In this document: in pieces, positions 1 through 11,421 of the stretch | Numbering within the stretch: position 1 is the stretch's first letter | Layout: every line of letters starts with the position of its first letter | Assembly (NCBI GenBank): GCA_014529385.2 | Contig: CM043949.1 | Span: 150,143,850 to 150,207,849, forward strand | Length of the DNA stretch: 64,000 bases | From: Adiantum capillus-veneris | Lineage: Eukaryota; Streptophyta; Polypodiopsida; Polypodiales; Pteridaceae | Direction of reading: 5' to 3' | Notes under the pieces: generated by a model | What the model was told of the DNA's origin: nothing | Seen by the model: the letters and a program-made list of their open reading frames with translations, nothing else | The model's database searches: none | Made by a program: the position numbers and the translations under genes

Positions 1-2187
1 ATTCTTCGTAGAGCTCGCAAGACAAGGTGTGTTGGCTGAATGTGCAGATTCCATACCAAATTTTTGAATAGTATCTGCAATAAACTCTGACTGTCAAAGG
101 AATAAAATACCTTTTGTACAGTTCCGTTGGATTTGAATGCCAAAACAAGAGTGAATCTCTCCAAGATCCACCATATCGAATGCAGAAGACAATAACTTTT
201 TCACTTGCTGAAGAAATCCCAAATCATTGGAAACAAGGATGGTATCATCCACATAAAGAGCAAGAATCACAAAACTGCTACCTTGGTGTTTTATGTATAA
301 GTTGGGGTCGGACGAGCAAGAGATGAATCCTTTAGAGGTGAGAAAAAGATCAAATTTTGTATACCAGGCTCGCGAAGCTTGTTTGAGACCATATAGTGCC
401 TTATGGAGTTGAGCAACAAGGTCTTCTTTACCTGGAATAACAAACCCTTCTGGTTGTTCCATATAAATTTCCTCTTCCAAGTCACCATTAAGAAAAGCAG
501 TTCGCACATCCACTTGATGAGCTTCTAAATCAAATTGAGCAGCAAATGCCAATAAAACTTGAACACTTGTAATGTGAACAACTGGTGAAAAAGTCACTTG
601 ATAATCAACACCAGCTACTTGGGAGTAACCTTTTGCAACTAAACGCGCCTTGAACTTGTCAAAAGATCCATCTGCTTTTACTTTTGTCTTATACACCCAC
701 TTACATTTAATAGATGTACGACCAGGAGGTAATTCAGTTAGTATCCATGTACCTTTAGAGATAAGAGAATCGTACTCTTCTTCCATAGCCTCTTGCCATT
801 GATCCTTTTGTGGTGAAGAGATAGCTTCATCATAAGTAACGGGATCTTCAAAAGTAGAAAAAGCATTATCAGTAATATCGTCATCATAAACATGACATGA
901 GCCATGTTCAAAATCAATAGGCAGATCAACAAAAATATCAATATCATCATTGGCAACATTTGGAATGGATGGTTGTGAAGAGGAAAGTTGCTCTATAGGA
1001 AGAGTTTCATCTTCTGAAAGAAATGGAAAAGCATGAAGCAATGATTTAGTATCATCAGAATCATCCATGGACCATGAGCCTCCCATAAGCTGTTCGTTAA
1101 AAGTAGCATCACGATTCACAATTACTTTCTTGGAGGAAGGGTCATAGAATTTGTATCCTTTGGAAGTGTCAGAATATCCAATAAAAATAACTTTAAGACC
1201 AGGAGCATCAAGCTTTGTTCGTGTTTCTTTGGGAACATGAATATAAGCAATACATCCAAAGGTTCGAAAATGAGATAGAGAAGGAATGTCACCTGTCCAT
1301 GCTGTGATGAGTATCTTACCAGAGGGTGCAGTAGTAGGAAGATGATTCTGAATAAATGCTGCTGTCAAAGTAGCTTCAGCCGAGAAAACACGAGATAAAC
1401 CAAAATGAATCAGCATACATCTTACAGCATTGAGAATAGTGCGATTCTTTCGTTCAGCAACACCATTCTGTTGAGACGAATATGGAATAGTGTGTTCATG
1501 ATGAATTCCACTGTTAGCACAGTAACTCACAAACTCTCGAGAAACATATTCACCTCCATTGTCACTACGAAGCTTCTTAAGGCGACGACCAGTTTGAAGT
1601 TCCGCAGCCTTGTGGAATTGTTTGAAAACAGATAAGGCTTTAGATTTTTGTCTAAGTAGAAATACAGTCATATACCTTGAGAAATCATCAATGAAAGTAA
1701 TGAAGTAGCGATATTGTGATCTCGAAAAAGGTAGAGGTCCACATATATCAGTATGAACAAGATCCAATATGTCATGAGAATGAGTTGTATTTGAAAGAGG
1801 AAAGGGTTTACGATTGTGTTTCCCAAGAGCACAAAATTCACAAATTCCCATATGGGGATGGGCTTTAAGATCCATGCCATGAACGAGATCACGACGTTGA
1901 AGATCAAGGAGTTTTGAGAAATCCGCATGAACAAAACGGTGATGCCATACTTTGCAATCATGATCACCTGGAGCAGTGACAATATTTGCTATAGCATCGT
2001 TGAGAGAGAGTTCAAACAAATTACCGTTTCGACGAGAAGTGGCTATAGTCTGTCCATCTTTCTCAATTCGGCATTTGGTAAGATCAAATCCAACAAACAG
2101 ACCAAGATCAACAAGTCTAGCAACTGAAAGAAGATTACGTTGAAGATCTGGTACATGTAATACTCCTCGCAAAATATAAGTCTCCAA
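1..2187 (-). pseudogene. copia pol: integrase, reverse transcriptase, start of RNase H
   Basis: The frame opens at 2187 with the gag-pre-integrase zinc finger (histidines in WHHRFVH, cysteines in CEFC, residues about 80-118). The integrase core follows, with its acidic residues in DLVHTD, RSDNGGEY and NGVAERKN. The RT domain covers about residues 450-690, with the intact catalytic motif YVDD and the copia signature LHKALYGLKQASRAWY. A TGA at 94-96 stops the frame, but it stays open beyond it to the window edge with the typical RT/RNase H connector (IADTIQKFGMES). That stop is therefore a point mutation, not the natural end. Polyprotein processing would have given integrase and RT for cDNA synthesis and insertion. 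Confidence 0.93.
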
Positions 2188-3115
2188 TACCCTTTACTTG
2201 ACAAGTAGTATCATCAGCAAGATAAACAACACGTTGAACTGACAGTGGATGATAGTTATGGAGCCACTTAGACTGATATGTCATATTTCCTGTAGCACCA
2301 GAATCGACAATAAAAAGTGATCCATCACGTACATGAAGTATTCTGTCTGGAGCAACTGAACATAGGACGCAACTTGTTTCTGGTGCAATGTTGTTTCGAT
2401 GTTCAGTAGCATCTGCTCTATTCCGATCTGTGTCGAATCGACGCTTATAGCACATATGAGTGGGATGATCAGATCGTCCACAATATTCACAAGAAGAAGA
2501 AGAAGAGTCTCTAGATAAATGTGGTTGTTTTGTGGTAATATTGTGTTCTTCATCATATTGACGTGCCCAACAATCATCTTCACTATGTCCATTTCTGTTG
2601 CAGTAAGAACATTGCTTATTAGGAAATTTGAGACGAGAGAAAATATTACCGCGACGGCCACCTCTACGGTTTCCTCGTTGAAATGGACGCCTTCGAGCAT
2701 AAAAAGCACGTTCCATCTGTTGTGACTCAGTCTCCTCTTGTGAAATCATATCTGTTTCGTGACCAGCATTCCGACGTTCTTGACGTTGAGAATATTCAAT
2801 TAAAGACATGCAAGCTTGGTCGAAATCAAGACCATCTTTATTAGAGAGAATAGTAACAATGTTATCATAAGAAGAGTCCTTCACCGTATCAAGGAGAAGT
2901 GTAATCAGTTGCTTTTGTGGAATAGGATCACCGGCAGCAGCAAGTTGATCAATAATAGATTTAAAAGATTCAATATGTCCCGTCATGGCAGTACCAACTT
3001 CATATTGTAACTTGTTAAGCAACCCTCTCAAATAAAGTATTTCTGTAACAGATTTCTTCTGAAAGTTTGCAATAAGGTACTTCCATACGCCGTGGGAAGT
3101 AAGTAGTTCATACAT
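2135..3115 (-). pseudogene. copia gag (C-terminal part) and aspartic protease
   Basis: The frame shows the copia gag helical region, then two CCHC zinc knuckles (CSYCNRNGHSEDDC and CEYCGRSDHPTHMC, both C-x2-C-x4-H-x4-C), then the protease active site DSGAT in FIVDSGATGNM. Zinc knuckles bind genomic RNA in the capsid; the protease cuts the polyprotein. The reading frame overlaps the integrase frame by about 50 bases near 2135-2187, where a frameshift separates them. Normal copia elements have a single gag-pol frame, so this is decay. Two knuckles rather than one is a mild peculiarity. Confidence 0.9.
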
Positions 3116-3423
3116 ATCAGCAAAAGGTAATCAGTAAGCGCAGAAAGAATATACCGACGAGCTACTTTATCACGTTATTGCCAATCCGTATAGGCAACAT
3201 TCCAATCTTCAAATATAGGTCCTTCAGTGATAAGCACGTTATCATTATCCGTATCAACAGGCTGAGGCAGACAAACACGATTTCCAAGAACAACATCGGA
3301 GAGTTCATCGCCTTCAAGAATTAACAAAATCTTTGCTTTCCAGCCTGGAAATCCTTGACCTTGGAAAGGAGGAACAAAACGCTGGCCAGAAGGAAATCCG
3401 TTGACGAGAATATTCATAGCCAT
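3116..3423 (-). pseudogene. copia gag N-terminus
   Basis: A start at 3423 gives MAMNILVNGF and a typical copia gag opening (GFPGWKAKILLILEG). An in-frame TAA at about 3175 ends it. The same frame stays readable past the stop (RRYILSALTD), then shifts into the next gag segment near 3115-3125. The ORF is open further upstream to 3492, but the internal methionine fits the family start better. Confidence 0.8.
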
Positions 3424-4179
3424 ATCTTGTTGCGAGAAGGCGTATAAGATAAGATCGTAGAATCTGCACACCATATATGGTGAAGGCTGCAATTGAGAAT
3501 GAGAGAGATATGAGTACTACGTTCTGTCAATGATAAATGTAAGAAGGATGCTCAAGGAACGTCCAAAGATGTGAGAGACGTCACCCAAAAAAGGCAGGGT
3601 AAAGGATACGTTAATAATAAACGAGTCCTCAAAATAGAGTGGCGTGAGACTCAAGATTGACGGCCACAATACGAATAGCAAAAAGCTAAATCTTCTCGAA
3701 AAAGTTAACGCCAAAATAAGAAAAATGATCGCAGATGCTTCACGAAGAAGTAGGACGAAGAAAGCTACGTCAAGCTCAATTGCAGTAAAAACAGCATAAC
3801 TTTCTGCTGCGAACTCTGATTGACGCAAACCTAGAACTCAAATCGAAGATCTCGAGGAGAGGAACAAGTTTTGGATGAAAAGTACCATTGCGCTAAGCTC
3901 CATTGCGCTTTTCCCGTTTCTCTAAATTTTGAACAGAACAGTAAGAAAAATTGAGATGAAGTTCAGGGTGTTATCAACAAGAAAACGTAATCAACGATTA
4001 GATTGATTAGAAATAAACGCCACATAAAACACTAATCATATTCTTCTTAACACAAAACAACCATAGTTAACAAGAATCAACGCTCAAAAAATAAAATTTG
4101 TAACAATTTTGAATCTTACATGCGAATCGCATACACATACTGTTGTCACCATGAATTGAATCGGCGCGTGATCATTACT

Positions 4180-4191
4180 GCTCTGATACCA
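4180..4191 (-). other. Primer binding site for initiator Met-tRNA
   Basis: The minus strand reads TGGTATCAGAGC immediately after the LTR end. This is complementary to the 3' end of plant initiator Met-tRNA and is the usual primer site of plant copia elements. It fixes the inner LTR boundary and the element's orientation. Confidence 0.93.
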
Positions 4192-4657
4192 TGTTGAGAT
4201 GTAGAGAGAAAGAGAGAGAGACGAGACAAGAGACACACCATATACGCTCCCAAATACTGATTCATATTGAGGACAAGATACAAATATATAGGTGAGACCA
4301 AGTTCAGTAGAGTGAGCCATATATAGCTCCAACATCGTCATGGTGAGCTTCCACAAGAAAAACCTAGCTTCGACTCTCACGGGCACACAATTTTGCACAG
4401 AGCTTCCTTTTCCTTTGCCAAGTACCTCCTTTGTCACTTCTCTTGGCTTCCTCCTCCAAAAGAAAAAAAAATCCTACCAAGAAGCCCCTTCCTCTTGTGC
4501 GGCTTCGATTCACCGAGCGCGCGAAGTTCTTCCTTATTCCCTAAGCCCAAAAGAAACCAAAAGAATAAAACTCCCTCCTCTTAAACGCTATCCCCTCCCT
4601 TCTAAAGAAAAAGAATCTTCTCCTCTTCCTCCTAGAAAAACGAGGTGAGAACTCACA
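4192..4657 (-). repeat. 5' LTR of the copia element
   Basis: On the plus strand the LTR runs from TGTTGAGATG (4192) to AACTCACA (4657), giving the expected TG...CA ends on the minus strand. The inner edge is fixed by the primer binding site. The outer edge is inferred from the TG and from the Helitron frame being cut exactly there. A TATATAT element near 4280-4325 is a candidate promoter. Expected target duplication: ATGGC at 4658-4662; its partner lies outside the window. Confidence 0.8.
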
Positions 4658-6141
4658 ATGGCCTGCAGGAAGCAAGGGAAGGTCGATTTTTGGCGATGAG
4701 GAGGTATGTAGTGGAGTGGTCGGACCAGTAGTTGTAGTTAGTGCGAGTCATGGTTTGGGATAGGTCATTGCTAACCCATACGTGGTCTAGCATAGAGTTG
4801 TGCACTGTGGTTGGATGGTGTATCAATTGGTGGAGACCGTGCTGGAGAATGAGGTTGGAAAGGGTTCTATATGTGTTGGTTTCCTCAAGTGCGTTAATGT
4901 TGAAATCTCCCATTAGGATTAGTGGTCGCATGGTGCGGGTTGAATCAAGAAGATTGGAGATGCTATGCAGGAACCGTGGGAGTGATGATGTTGGTGCCCT
5001 GTAGAGTGAAATGACTGTCGCCACGCACTTGGTGGCGCAGTGGAAAGTTGCATGGATCGTTTCAAGCGTTTGATTTATGCAGATGTGTATTTTTGTAGGT
5101 ACTAGGTTGTTTTTATGGAGAATGGAGATGCCATGTAGTTGTGTTGAGGATATGCTGTGGAAGCCTGGAATGGTTGTCGCATGTTGTCGAGTCTCTTGCA
5201 GGCAAAGAATGTCGGAGGCCATCAGGCTTTTGTCGTGGATGATATCGTTTGCATGCTTTCCAAGGGAGACGACGTTCAGTGGTTGCACAATGTAATGCGT
5301 ATCTTGGTGGAGATGTAGATTCTTCTGGATGGGGTAGTAAGCTGCTTCTGTTCTCAACCTGTGGAGCTCTTTGAGGACAGATGTGTCGGTGTGAATGTTG
5401 CAGGGTAGCAAGCTCTCTATCAAATATAGATTTGCAGTGTCACGAATCCGTGTGAGAGCAGTGTATGTGAGGCCGTGAGACCTAATTCCTTTGGGGTTGA
5501 AAGCCAGTGTGTTGAGTGTAAGCCCTTGCGATCGGTGAATTGTGCGGGCCGTGGCGAGCTCAACTGGGAATTGCTTGCATGTGAGGGTGTTGAAGTAGTT
5601 CTTGCCAATTTGGAATTCACGTGCGATACGGAGAATTGGCGTCCAACCAGGCAATGTGAGTGGGTTGCGAAGATGACGGTGGTCATATCTTTGTTTTTGC
5701 CCTATGCTAGGGTTGGTGAAATGAATCCAAAGGCATGTCGTGTCGGAGAATGTACTGCAGAGCTTGTAGACGCCTTCTGCACTGTTCACGAGGCCTTCAA
5801 GAATGTCTAGATTTCCAGTGCATAGCTCGACCACTAGGCCTGGCTTCAGACACGATGTTGCTTGGAGACCTGCAGCTTTTCTGGCATCCAATGGAATTGG
5901 TATTGTTTTGCTGCAAGAACCGGCACGCTTGTCAATCGCTTTGAATATGTGTGGCTCACCGGGCAATCGTGCGAATACCTTTTCATTGTGTTCATCCTTT
6001 GCCTTGTTAGAGTAGAATAGGCGTGATATGGTTATGTCAGCAGTCAACTCTCTGTGGAAGGAGTTGTTAATGTATGCAAGGTCGCTGCTGGTGATAGCCG
6101 TTTTTTTAGCTTTCCATAGTGGCCATAGTAAGCTACCTCAC
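4658..6141 (-). pseudogene. Helentron-type Helitron: helicase C-terminus fused to endonuclease
   Basis: This frame encodes the end of a PIF1-like superfamily 1 helicase joined to an endonuclease/exonuclease/phosphatase-type domain. Helicase motif V (TIHRSQGLTL) and motif VI (YTALTRI) lie near 5390-5530. Upstream, VVELCTGNLD and GEPHIFKAID match the Helitron helicase 2B region. The nuclease half shows DILCLQET, LILMGDFNIN and YWSDHS, the Glu, Asp/Asn and Asp-His residues of the EEP fold. A Rep-helicase protein with a C-terminal EEP nuclease is the hallmark of Helentron/Helitron2 elements. The N-terminal Rep and most of the helicase are missing upstream of 6141, where the frame meets a stop. 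The C-terminus is cut by the copia LTR. Family assignment is firm; boundaries are not. Confidence 0.88.
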
Positions 6142-7700
6142 CCTATCAAATCACTCAAACACTATGGCTATCCCTACCATTTCACTGTATATGGGTGCGT
6201 GTGAGTTAGGGGATTTTTCCCATATCTCCTTACTGAAATAAAAAACCCTCAATTAGCTAGTCATTGGGCTAGTTGAGCCAAAAAAATAAAAAATATAAAA
6301 AATATAAGTATATTATGGCCCATGCATATGTAAATATTTCTTTGTATATAGGGCCTAAATAGAAGAATTTTTCATAATTATTTTGGTATTTATTTAAATA
6401 TTTCTACCTAGGTGTGTGTTATTTATGCTCTGTACATTGCCTCATCATTACCACAATTTTTCTTACCATTTTTCATACTCTTTATTCCATATAGAAATAT
6501 TTTCATGTAAGCTTCTTTTATATTTGGTGTAACTCCACCCCAACAAAAATCCAAAAAAACTAGTTTTATTTATGTGTATATTTTTTCACTATTGTGATTT
6601 TTCCCTTCCTACATCTATTTTGTTTTTTTTTCTAAAAAATTAGAACACCAAAAATATTTATCTTTTTATGGTAGCCTCATAATGAGAGAGATTTCTTTTG
6701 ACCCCTTTATATTTTTTCCACTTATATTATTTATATTTGACATGTACATATTTTTTAGACCCCTCAATATTTGATTTTCTTACTTGTACTATTCACTTAT
6801 ATCATGATCTCAACAATATCTTCAATTATAGACCTACCAAATAAGGTCAAGGGTAGGTGGCATGCATACATGCACTATGGAGGGCTCACTCTTGGAGGTA
6901 TTCAAAAGAATCATCCAAAGAAGGACCCCACAAGGACCTTGTGTAGTGGAAAAAAACGGTCGGTTTTGTTGAATTTTTAAAGTTCACTTGCTCTCCGAAT
7001 TTGAAAAGGTGATACAAACAAAAGTTGTAGCTCGTGGACTGAACTTTTGCCTCAAATTTTTTCATATTTTTTTGAGCTACGAGCTGTGAGCTATGATTTT
7101 ATTAGTGGACCCCAATTTTCCCATGCGATGCAGCCACACTCTCTCTTCCACTTTATCATTTTCCTCTTTCACACACACTTCTCCACTCATCATCCCCACC
7201 TCTCTCACCACTCCTCTCTGCACCCTACTCACCTTCTCCTCAACCTTGAAGAATAAGAGAAACCATGGTGAACTCATACCTCCCACACACAATTCCATTC
7301 CAAAATTGACCACCTAGTCTCATTTTTCCTCCTCCAATTTACTCATATCTATCAAAAAAACCACAAAATTCAGCCTCTTCTCTTAAAAGACAGCATCATG
7401 GTGGTTGATTACTCAGCTTCAATTACCTTGTCTCTCAAGGAAGGTCAAGAGTGGAGAAAAAATGTACCGTCAAAGCTAGTGGACCGTCAACAAGCGTCAA
7501 AATTGGCCCTACTCAAGACACTTGGAGCATCAACCTTGTAAGAAATCCACCTTTTCTTACCTCTTAAGAGTTTTTTCTTCCTTATTTGTATCCTACATGG
7601 ATACTCCCATTGTAAATATCCAATTCCATTTGTAAATTAATACTAACTCTACTAACACTAACCCACTATGAAAAGTCCTATCACCTCCATTTCTCTCCTC
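6142..7700. other. AT-rich non-coding stretch
   Basis: AT-rich DNA with poly-A and poly-T runs and only short chance ORFs. It may include leftover Helitron sequence next to 6141, but no terminal CTAG or hairpin could be fixed. I see no gene here. Confidence 0.5.
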
Positions 7701-8650
7701 TCTCTTTCTCCACCAACTTCTTGATAATTCCAAGCAAAAGAAATTAGATAAATTGCTGAAAATCTAACCCAACCATGGTTAGAGGAGTAACCCTAGCCTT
7801 CAAAATTGCTATAAAAGGAGGGTGTAGCTAGCACAAAAGGGGGAGCCATAAGCAAGAGCACTATGCTATAGCTTGAGAAGCCAAGCTCAACCTCTCTAGA
7901 AGGAGCTCTTGAGTGGAAGCTCATTGTTTTATGCATGTGCATGTGTTGTAATAGGGGATTAGCAAGGGAAATCTATGCCATTGTAAGAGAGAGAGTGATC
8001 ATTCAATTGAGAGTAGGAAATCTATCATTTCTCCTACTAGTGTAAGCCCAACATTTGCTGAATCAAGGACGGTGGATTTGGACTAAGCTTGGATACTTTG
8101 TCTCCCTTCCAACGTGAAGTAATGGAAAACAATGATGCGTAAGTGTCTTGGTGTTTTTTGTTAAGTTCTTGATAGCTTGTCTCTGGTGTTGGCATCAATC
8201 TAGCCATAAATCCCACATACTGTAAGAGGGCGACAGGGTGGAGAGGACTCCCCTGGCCTTAAGACAGTGATTGGGGTGGCTTTTCTTGTGATGTGTTGTG
8301 GTGAAATTTACGCAAGCTATGTTGAACAAATACTAATCTCACTTCGATTTTTCATGACAGATTTGTAAGAAGGTATTAATGCAACAAGCACCCCCTCCCC
8401 CTTTCTCTCTCTTTCTTAAATATATAGTTGTGTTTGCTTGATCATCGCCGATACGTTTCAAAGCAGCCCGAGCACTATCTCTCTCTCTCTCTCTCTTTCT
8501 CGTGTTTTAGTGTGTGAGAGTGTTCCATTGGTGTTAGGGTTAGTGTAAATTCCTTGCTTGTTTGTGGGTTGCTCTAACGATTCTCCTCTTTTGCGTCCTA
8601 GTTCGCTCTTAAACTAGGTGGTGCCCCTTGTGTAGTTGGGATTTGGCTGG
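7700..8650 (+). repeat. Candidate LTR (promoter and U5) of the plus-strand gypsy block
   Basis: A TATA-like CTATAAAAGG at 7808-7817 is followed by long transcript-like DNA, a (CT)n tract (about 8477-8496) and the block GCGTCCTAGT...AGGTGGTGCCCC at 8593-8627. A similar block recurs at 51726 and 53912, next to other candidate LTR ends. Position upstream of gag supports an LTR plus primer site. The left edge could not be located. Confidence 0.4.
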
Positions 8651-8839
8651 GGGTTTGTTGTTTTGGTTTGTGTTGTTTTGTGCCCCAGCCCCATTGAGCA
8701 CCACGGGAGCGTTGAAGGGTGTCTAGAGGTTGCTCTTCTTGTTGCCCTCCCCGGACCGCCTCAAATGGGTGCCCCCACTGAGGACAGGCTTGTGTATGTT
8801 TTGTGAAGGCTCAACGTTTAGCATAATCAAGTAGCTTGC

Positions 8840-9290
8840 ATGAATCACGAGAATTTGTATGATCCCTTCATTCCCATTGCAAGGCAAAAGGTACACATAA
8901 TTGTTAATACTAAGTTGCAATTTCAGCGAGTAATTCGTAGAATTTTAGGTCCTCTTAGGTTGGTAGAGATAAACGCATCAGTAAATCCTTTTATTTTGCC
9001 TCTCATTAGGTACGACCTTAGCTTGGACGTCTATATCTTTGTTTTGTTTTAAGAATTAGGTCATGCATAGACCATGGATAATGGCCCAGGAATACAGGTT
9101 TTTCCCTTTCATTTCACTCCACACATTAGAGTAAACATTGCAATTAGTAGAAAAATCCATTTTCAACAACGTATGGTATTCATGTTTGGTGCCCAAAGAG
9201 CAGGAGAAATTCTCGCGTCACCAAACCTGTCATTCTACCTCTTATTGATTATCATAGGTCATTTGATGTGAATATTTTTATTTTGTTGTA
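8840..9290 (+). repeat. Diverged tandem duplication in the gag leader
   Basis: Two segments of about 230 bp, beginning near 8840 and 9074, translate to similar short peptides. Shared features include a central FQ, a G-x2-R-x2-EI-x-AS-x-N pattern and an end LPLI-x-Y...DV-x-IF. The second copy needs a frameshift to keep the match. They lie between the candidate LTR and gag. Function is unknown; they may be remnants of a duplicated upstream ORF. Confidence 0.5.
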
Positions 9291-9375
9291 GAATAGATTG
9301 CAATTTAGAAAATATTATTGTGTAAATCTTTTAAAGAAAGAAAAAACAAAAACGCGTCACTTTGAAATCAATTCG

Positions 9376-11421
9376 ATGGAGAGCCAACGCCAAATGTCTG
9401 GATATCCTCTTTTCTTTGGAGAGCCTAGAGAGGATGCAGAATTATTTTTAGCAAATTTCAAGATGTCTTGCCGTATCAAGAGGATAGTAACCGATCAAGA
9501 ACGTGTAGAAATGTTTGAGGTGGTCCTTAGGAAAGATGCTAGTACTTGGTTTGACTCTTTGCCTGAGGAAGTTAAGGGGAATTACACAGAAGTTTTGAAT
9601 CGTTTTAAGAGATACTTCTTTGATCCCCAAAACACTCAGAAATTATGGCAAGACATTGTTTCTCATAAGCAAAAAGTCTTAGACGACTACTACTTGTACA
9701 AGCAAGAGTTCCTACGTCTTTGGGATCTATGGATACGAAATGTTGCTAACCCTGGTGATGGTGCAGAATTTCTAAAGAAGGAGAGGTTCATAGCCGGACT
9801 CTTTCCTGACCTTAAGGTAAAAGTTGAGGCGGGTGCACCTGCTACTTTTGATGCAGCTGAAACTAGGGCTGCTGAGAAGTATAGGAAACTCAAGCGCTTA
9901 AGGGGAGAGGTTCCAATAGAAGGTCTTAGACCCAAAGGTAAGTCACAAGCATCAACATCGAGGGAGCTTCCTGAGGTAACGGCGGAAGTAATTGAGAAGT
10001 TAAACGAATCTTTAAGCAGCCTGTCAATTCACCTTGCACAAGCTGTAGGTCCAAAGGGACAAGCAAAGAAGTCTGAAGAGCGAGATCCACGACCTAGGAG
10101 AGTCTTGCAATGTTGGAATTGCGGAGAGTCTGGACATGGGATGTATAATTGTCCTTGGCCCCGTGGGGAGCCAGGGAGACCTAACTTGAATTACCCAGTG
10201 ATGAATGCAAGTGAAGGAACTGGTCAACAACCAAGGCTTCTACAAAGACCAAATGGACCAAGACCACCTCCACAAGGGGTCGAAGGAGTTCCACCTTTGC
10301 CAGACCCAAACGTGCATGTGGTAGAGGTGACAAACTCAAATGAGGTTGACATGGAAGCAAATGGCATTAAGCGTGGCCGAGGAAAAGGTAAAGAGAAAGA
10401 GGGTGTCCCATCACAGAGCGAGCATGGACAAGGCAAGAAGGCAAAGGAGACCAAGGAAGCTAAGAGGACTCGACGTCGTATCAATCTCCAAGACTTCCCT
10501 CTTGGACATGGTATGGCTCCATACAACCTGTTGGAAGACATGCGAGGTAAGGGTCTTGATATCTCATGGCCTCAGTTTCTTGCATTATGCCCACAAGCTA
10601 GGAGGGAGTTAACAAAGGCAGTTAGCCCTAGGAGAAAGGTAAAAGAGAGTTTTCCTGTTGTAAAAATTGCACATGCTGAAATGAATGAGGATATTACACC
10701 TGTGCTAGATTGTTACATAAAAGGAAGATTGGTTAGGAAAGGTCTAGTGGATGGGGGTGCACAAATTTGCATCATGACAGAAGGGCTCATGCAAAGACTA
10801 GGCATGCACATCCATGAGACACCTGAAATCAAAGTGAAAATGGCAAACAATAGCAAGGCTAGGTGCGTAGGCATTTGTAAAAATGTTTTTGTGGAGGCCT
10901 TTGGCATTAAGAAGGCAGTGGATTTCTATGTCATGTCTACCAAGGGAAATGGTTACCCATTTATCCTAGGAAGACCATGGCTAATGAAAATGCGAGCTTT
11001 GCAGGATTGGGAGAGTGGAAAGCTAATTTGCAAGAATGACAATCACAAGAAGGTTGTCTTTGACATGAAGGAGCAACGCCAAGAGGAGCTCCATGAAGAA
11101 TCATCTCGAAGTGAGACGGAAGAAGATTGGACTGAAAACACTTCAGAAGAAGAAAGTAGCGGCAGCATTACTGAAGAGGAGTCCTCCATTGAAGTCATGG
11201 GGGTAAGGTTTAAGCCAAACAACCAGGAGACCTCTTCTCGAGGTTTGGAAGAGGTAGGTTCCCAAGAGAACCAAAAGGTGGAAGATGAAGGAATGTTAGA
11301 AGGTATGTTGTCTACAACACTTACAAAGGGTGAAAGAGAGGAGTTTTCGAAGGGGTTCTCAAAGCATTATAACTTGGGTAGCCATGGCTTTCTCTTATCC
11401 GGAGTTTCATGGAAGAAGTGA
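9376..11421 (+). CDS. Ty3/gypsy gag-protease, module A
   Basis: The ATG at 9376 gives MESQRQMSGYPLFFGEP, the usual opening of plant gypsy gag. The retrotrans_gag fold follows (WFDSLPEEV, RFKRYFFDP, FIAGLFPDL). A CCHC knuckle CWNCGESGHGMYNC lies near 10108-10150. A basic linker comes next, then a retropepsin-like domain with active site VDGGAQ near 10744 and FILGRPWL near 10960. An acidic serine-rich tail follows, ending in a sequence typical of the spacer just before RT (TKGEREEFSKGF). At about 11380 the homology stops and a second gag begins. The frame is fully open, unlike its neighbours. An open frame extends upstream to 9298 but carries no gag similarity. Confidence 0.85.
   Translation: MESQRQMSGYPLFFGEPREDAELFLANFKMSCRIKRIVTDQERVEMFEVVLRKDASTWFDSLPEEVKGNYTEVLNRFKRYFFDPQNTQKLWQDIVSHKQKVLDDYYLYKQEFLRLWDLWIRNVANPGDGAEFLKKERFIAGLFPDLKVKVEAGAPATFDAAETRAAEKYRKLKRLRGEVPIEGLRPKGKSQASTSRELPEVTAEVIEKLNESLSSLSIHLAQAVGPKGQAKKSEERDPRPRRVLQCWNCGESGHGMYNCPWPRGEPGRPNLNYPVMNASEGTGQQPRLLQRPNGPRPPPQGVEGVPPLPDPNVHVVEVTNSNEVDMEANGIKRGRGKGKEKEGVPSQSEHGQGKKAKETKEAKRTRRRINLQDFPLGHGMAPYNLLEDMRGKGLDISWPQFLALCPQARRELTKAVSPRRKVKESFPVVKIAHAEMNEDITPVLDCYIKGRLVRKGLVDGGAQICIMTEGLMQRLGMHIHETPEIKVKMANNSKARCVGICKNVFVEAFGIKKAVDFYVMSTKGNGYPFILGRPWLMKMRALQDWESGKLICKNDNHKKVVFDMKEQRQEELHEESSRSETEEDWTENTSEEESSGSITEEESSIEVMGVRFKPNNQETSSRGLEEVGSQENQKVEDEGMLEGMLSTTLTKGEREEFSKGFSKHYNLGSHGFLLSGVSWKK

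Larger units (their letters stand above)
1..4657 (-). mobile_element. Ty1/copia LTR retrotransposon, 3' end cut by window edge
   Basis: Read on the minus strand, the order is 5' LTR (4657-4192), primer binding site (4191-4180), leader, gag, protease, integrase and reverse transcriptase, running off the window at position 1. Integrase before RT defines the copia superfamily. The RNase H end and the 3' LTR lie outside the window. The outer LTR edge falls inside the coding frame of the neighbouring Helentron endonuclease, so this copy inserted into the Helitron and is younger. The leader (about 4179-3424) has no recognisable gene. The element is dead: I count two in-frame stops and at least two frameshifts. 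Confidence 0.93.

Noticed and set aside
4340-4648. Plus-strand ORF of 102 codons
   Set aside because: It lies entirely within the copia LTR and has low-complexity Pro/Ser/Lys composition.
5475-5810. Plus-strand ORF of 111 codons
   Set aside because: It is antisense to the Helitron helicase-endonuclease frame, which has recognised motifs.
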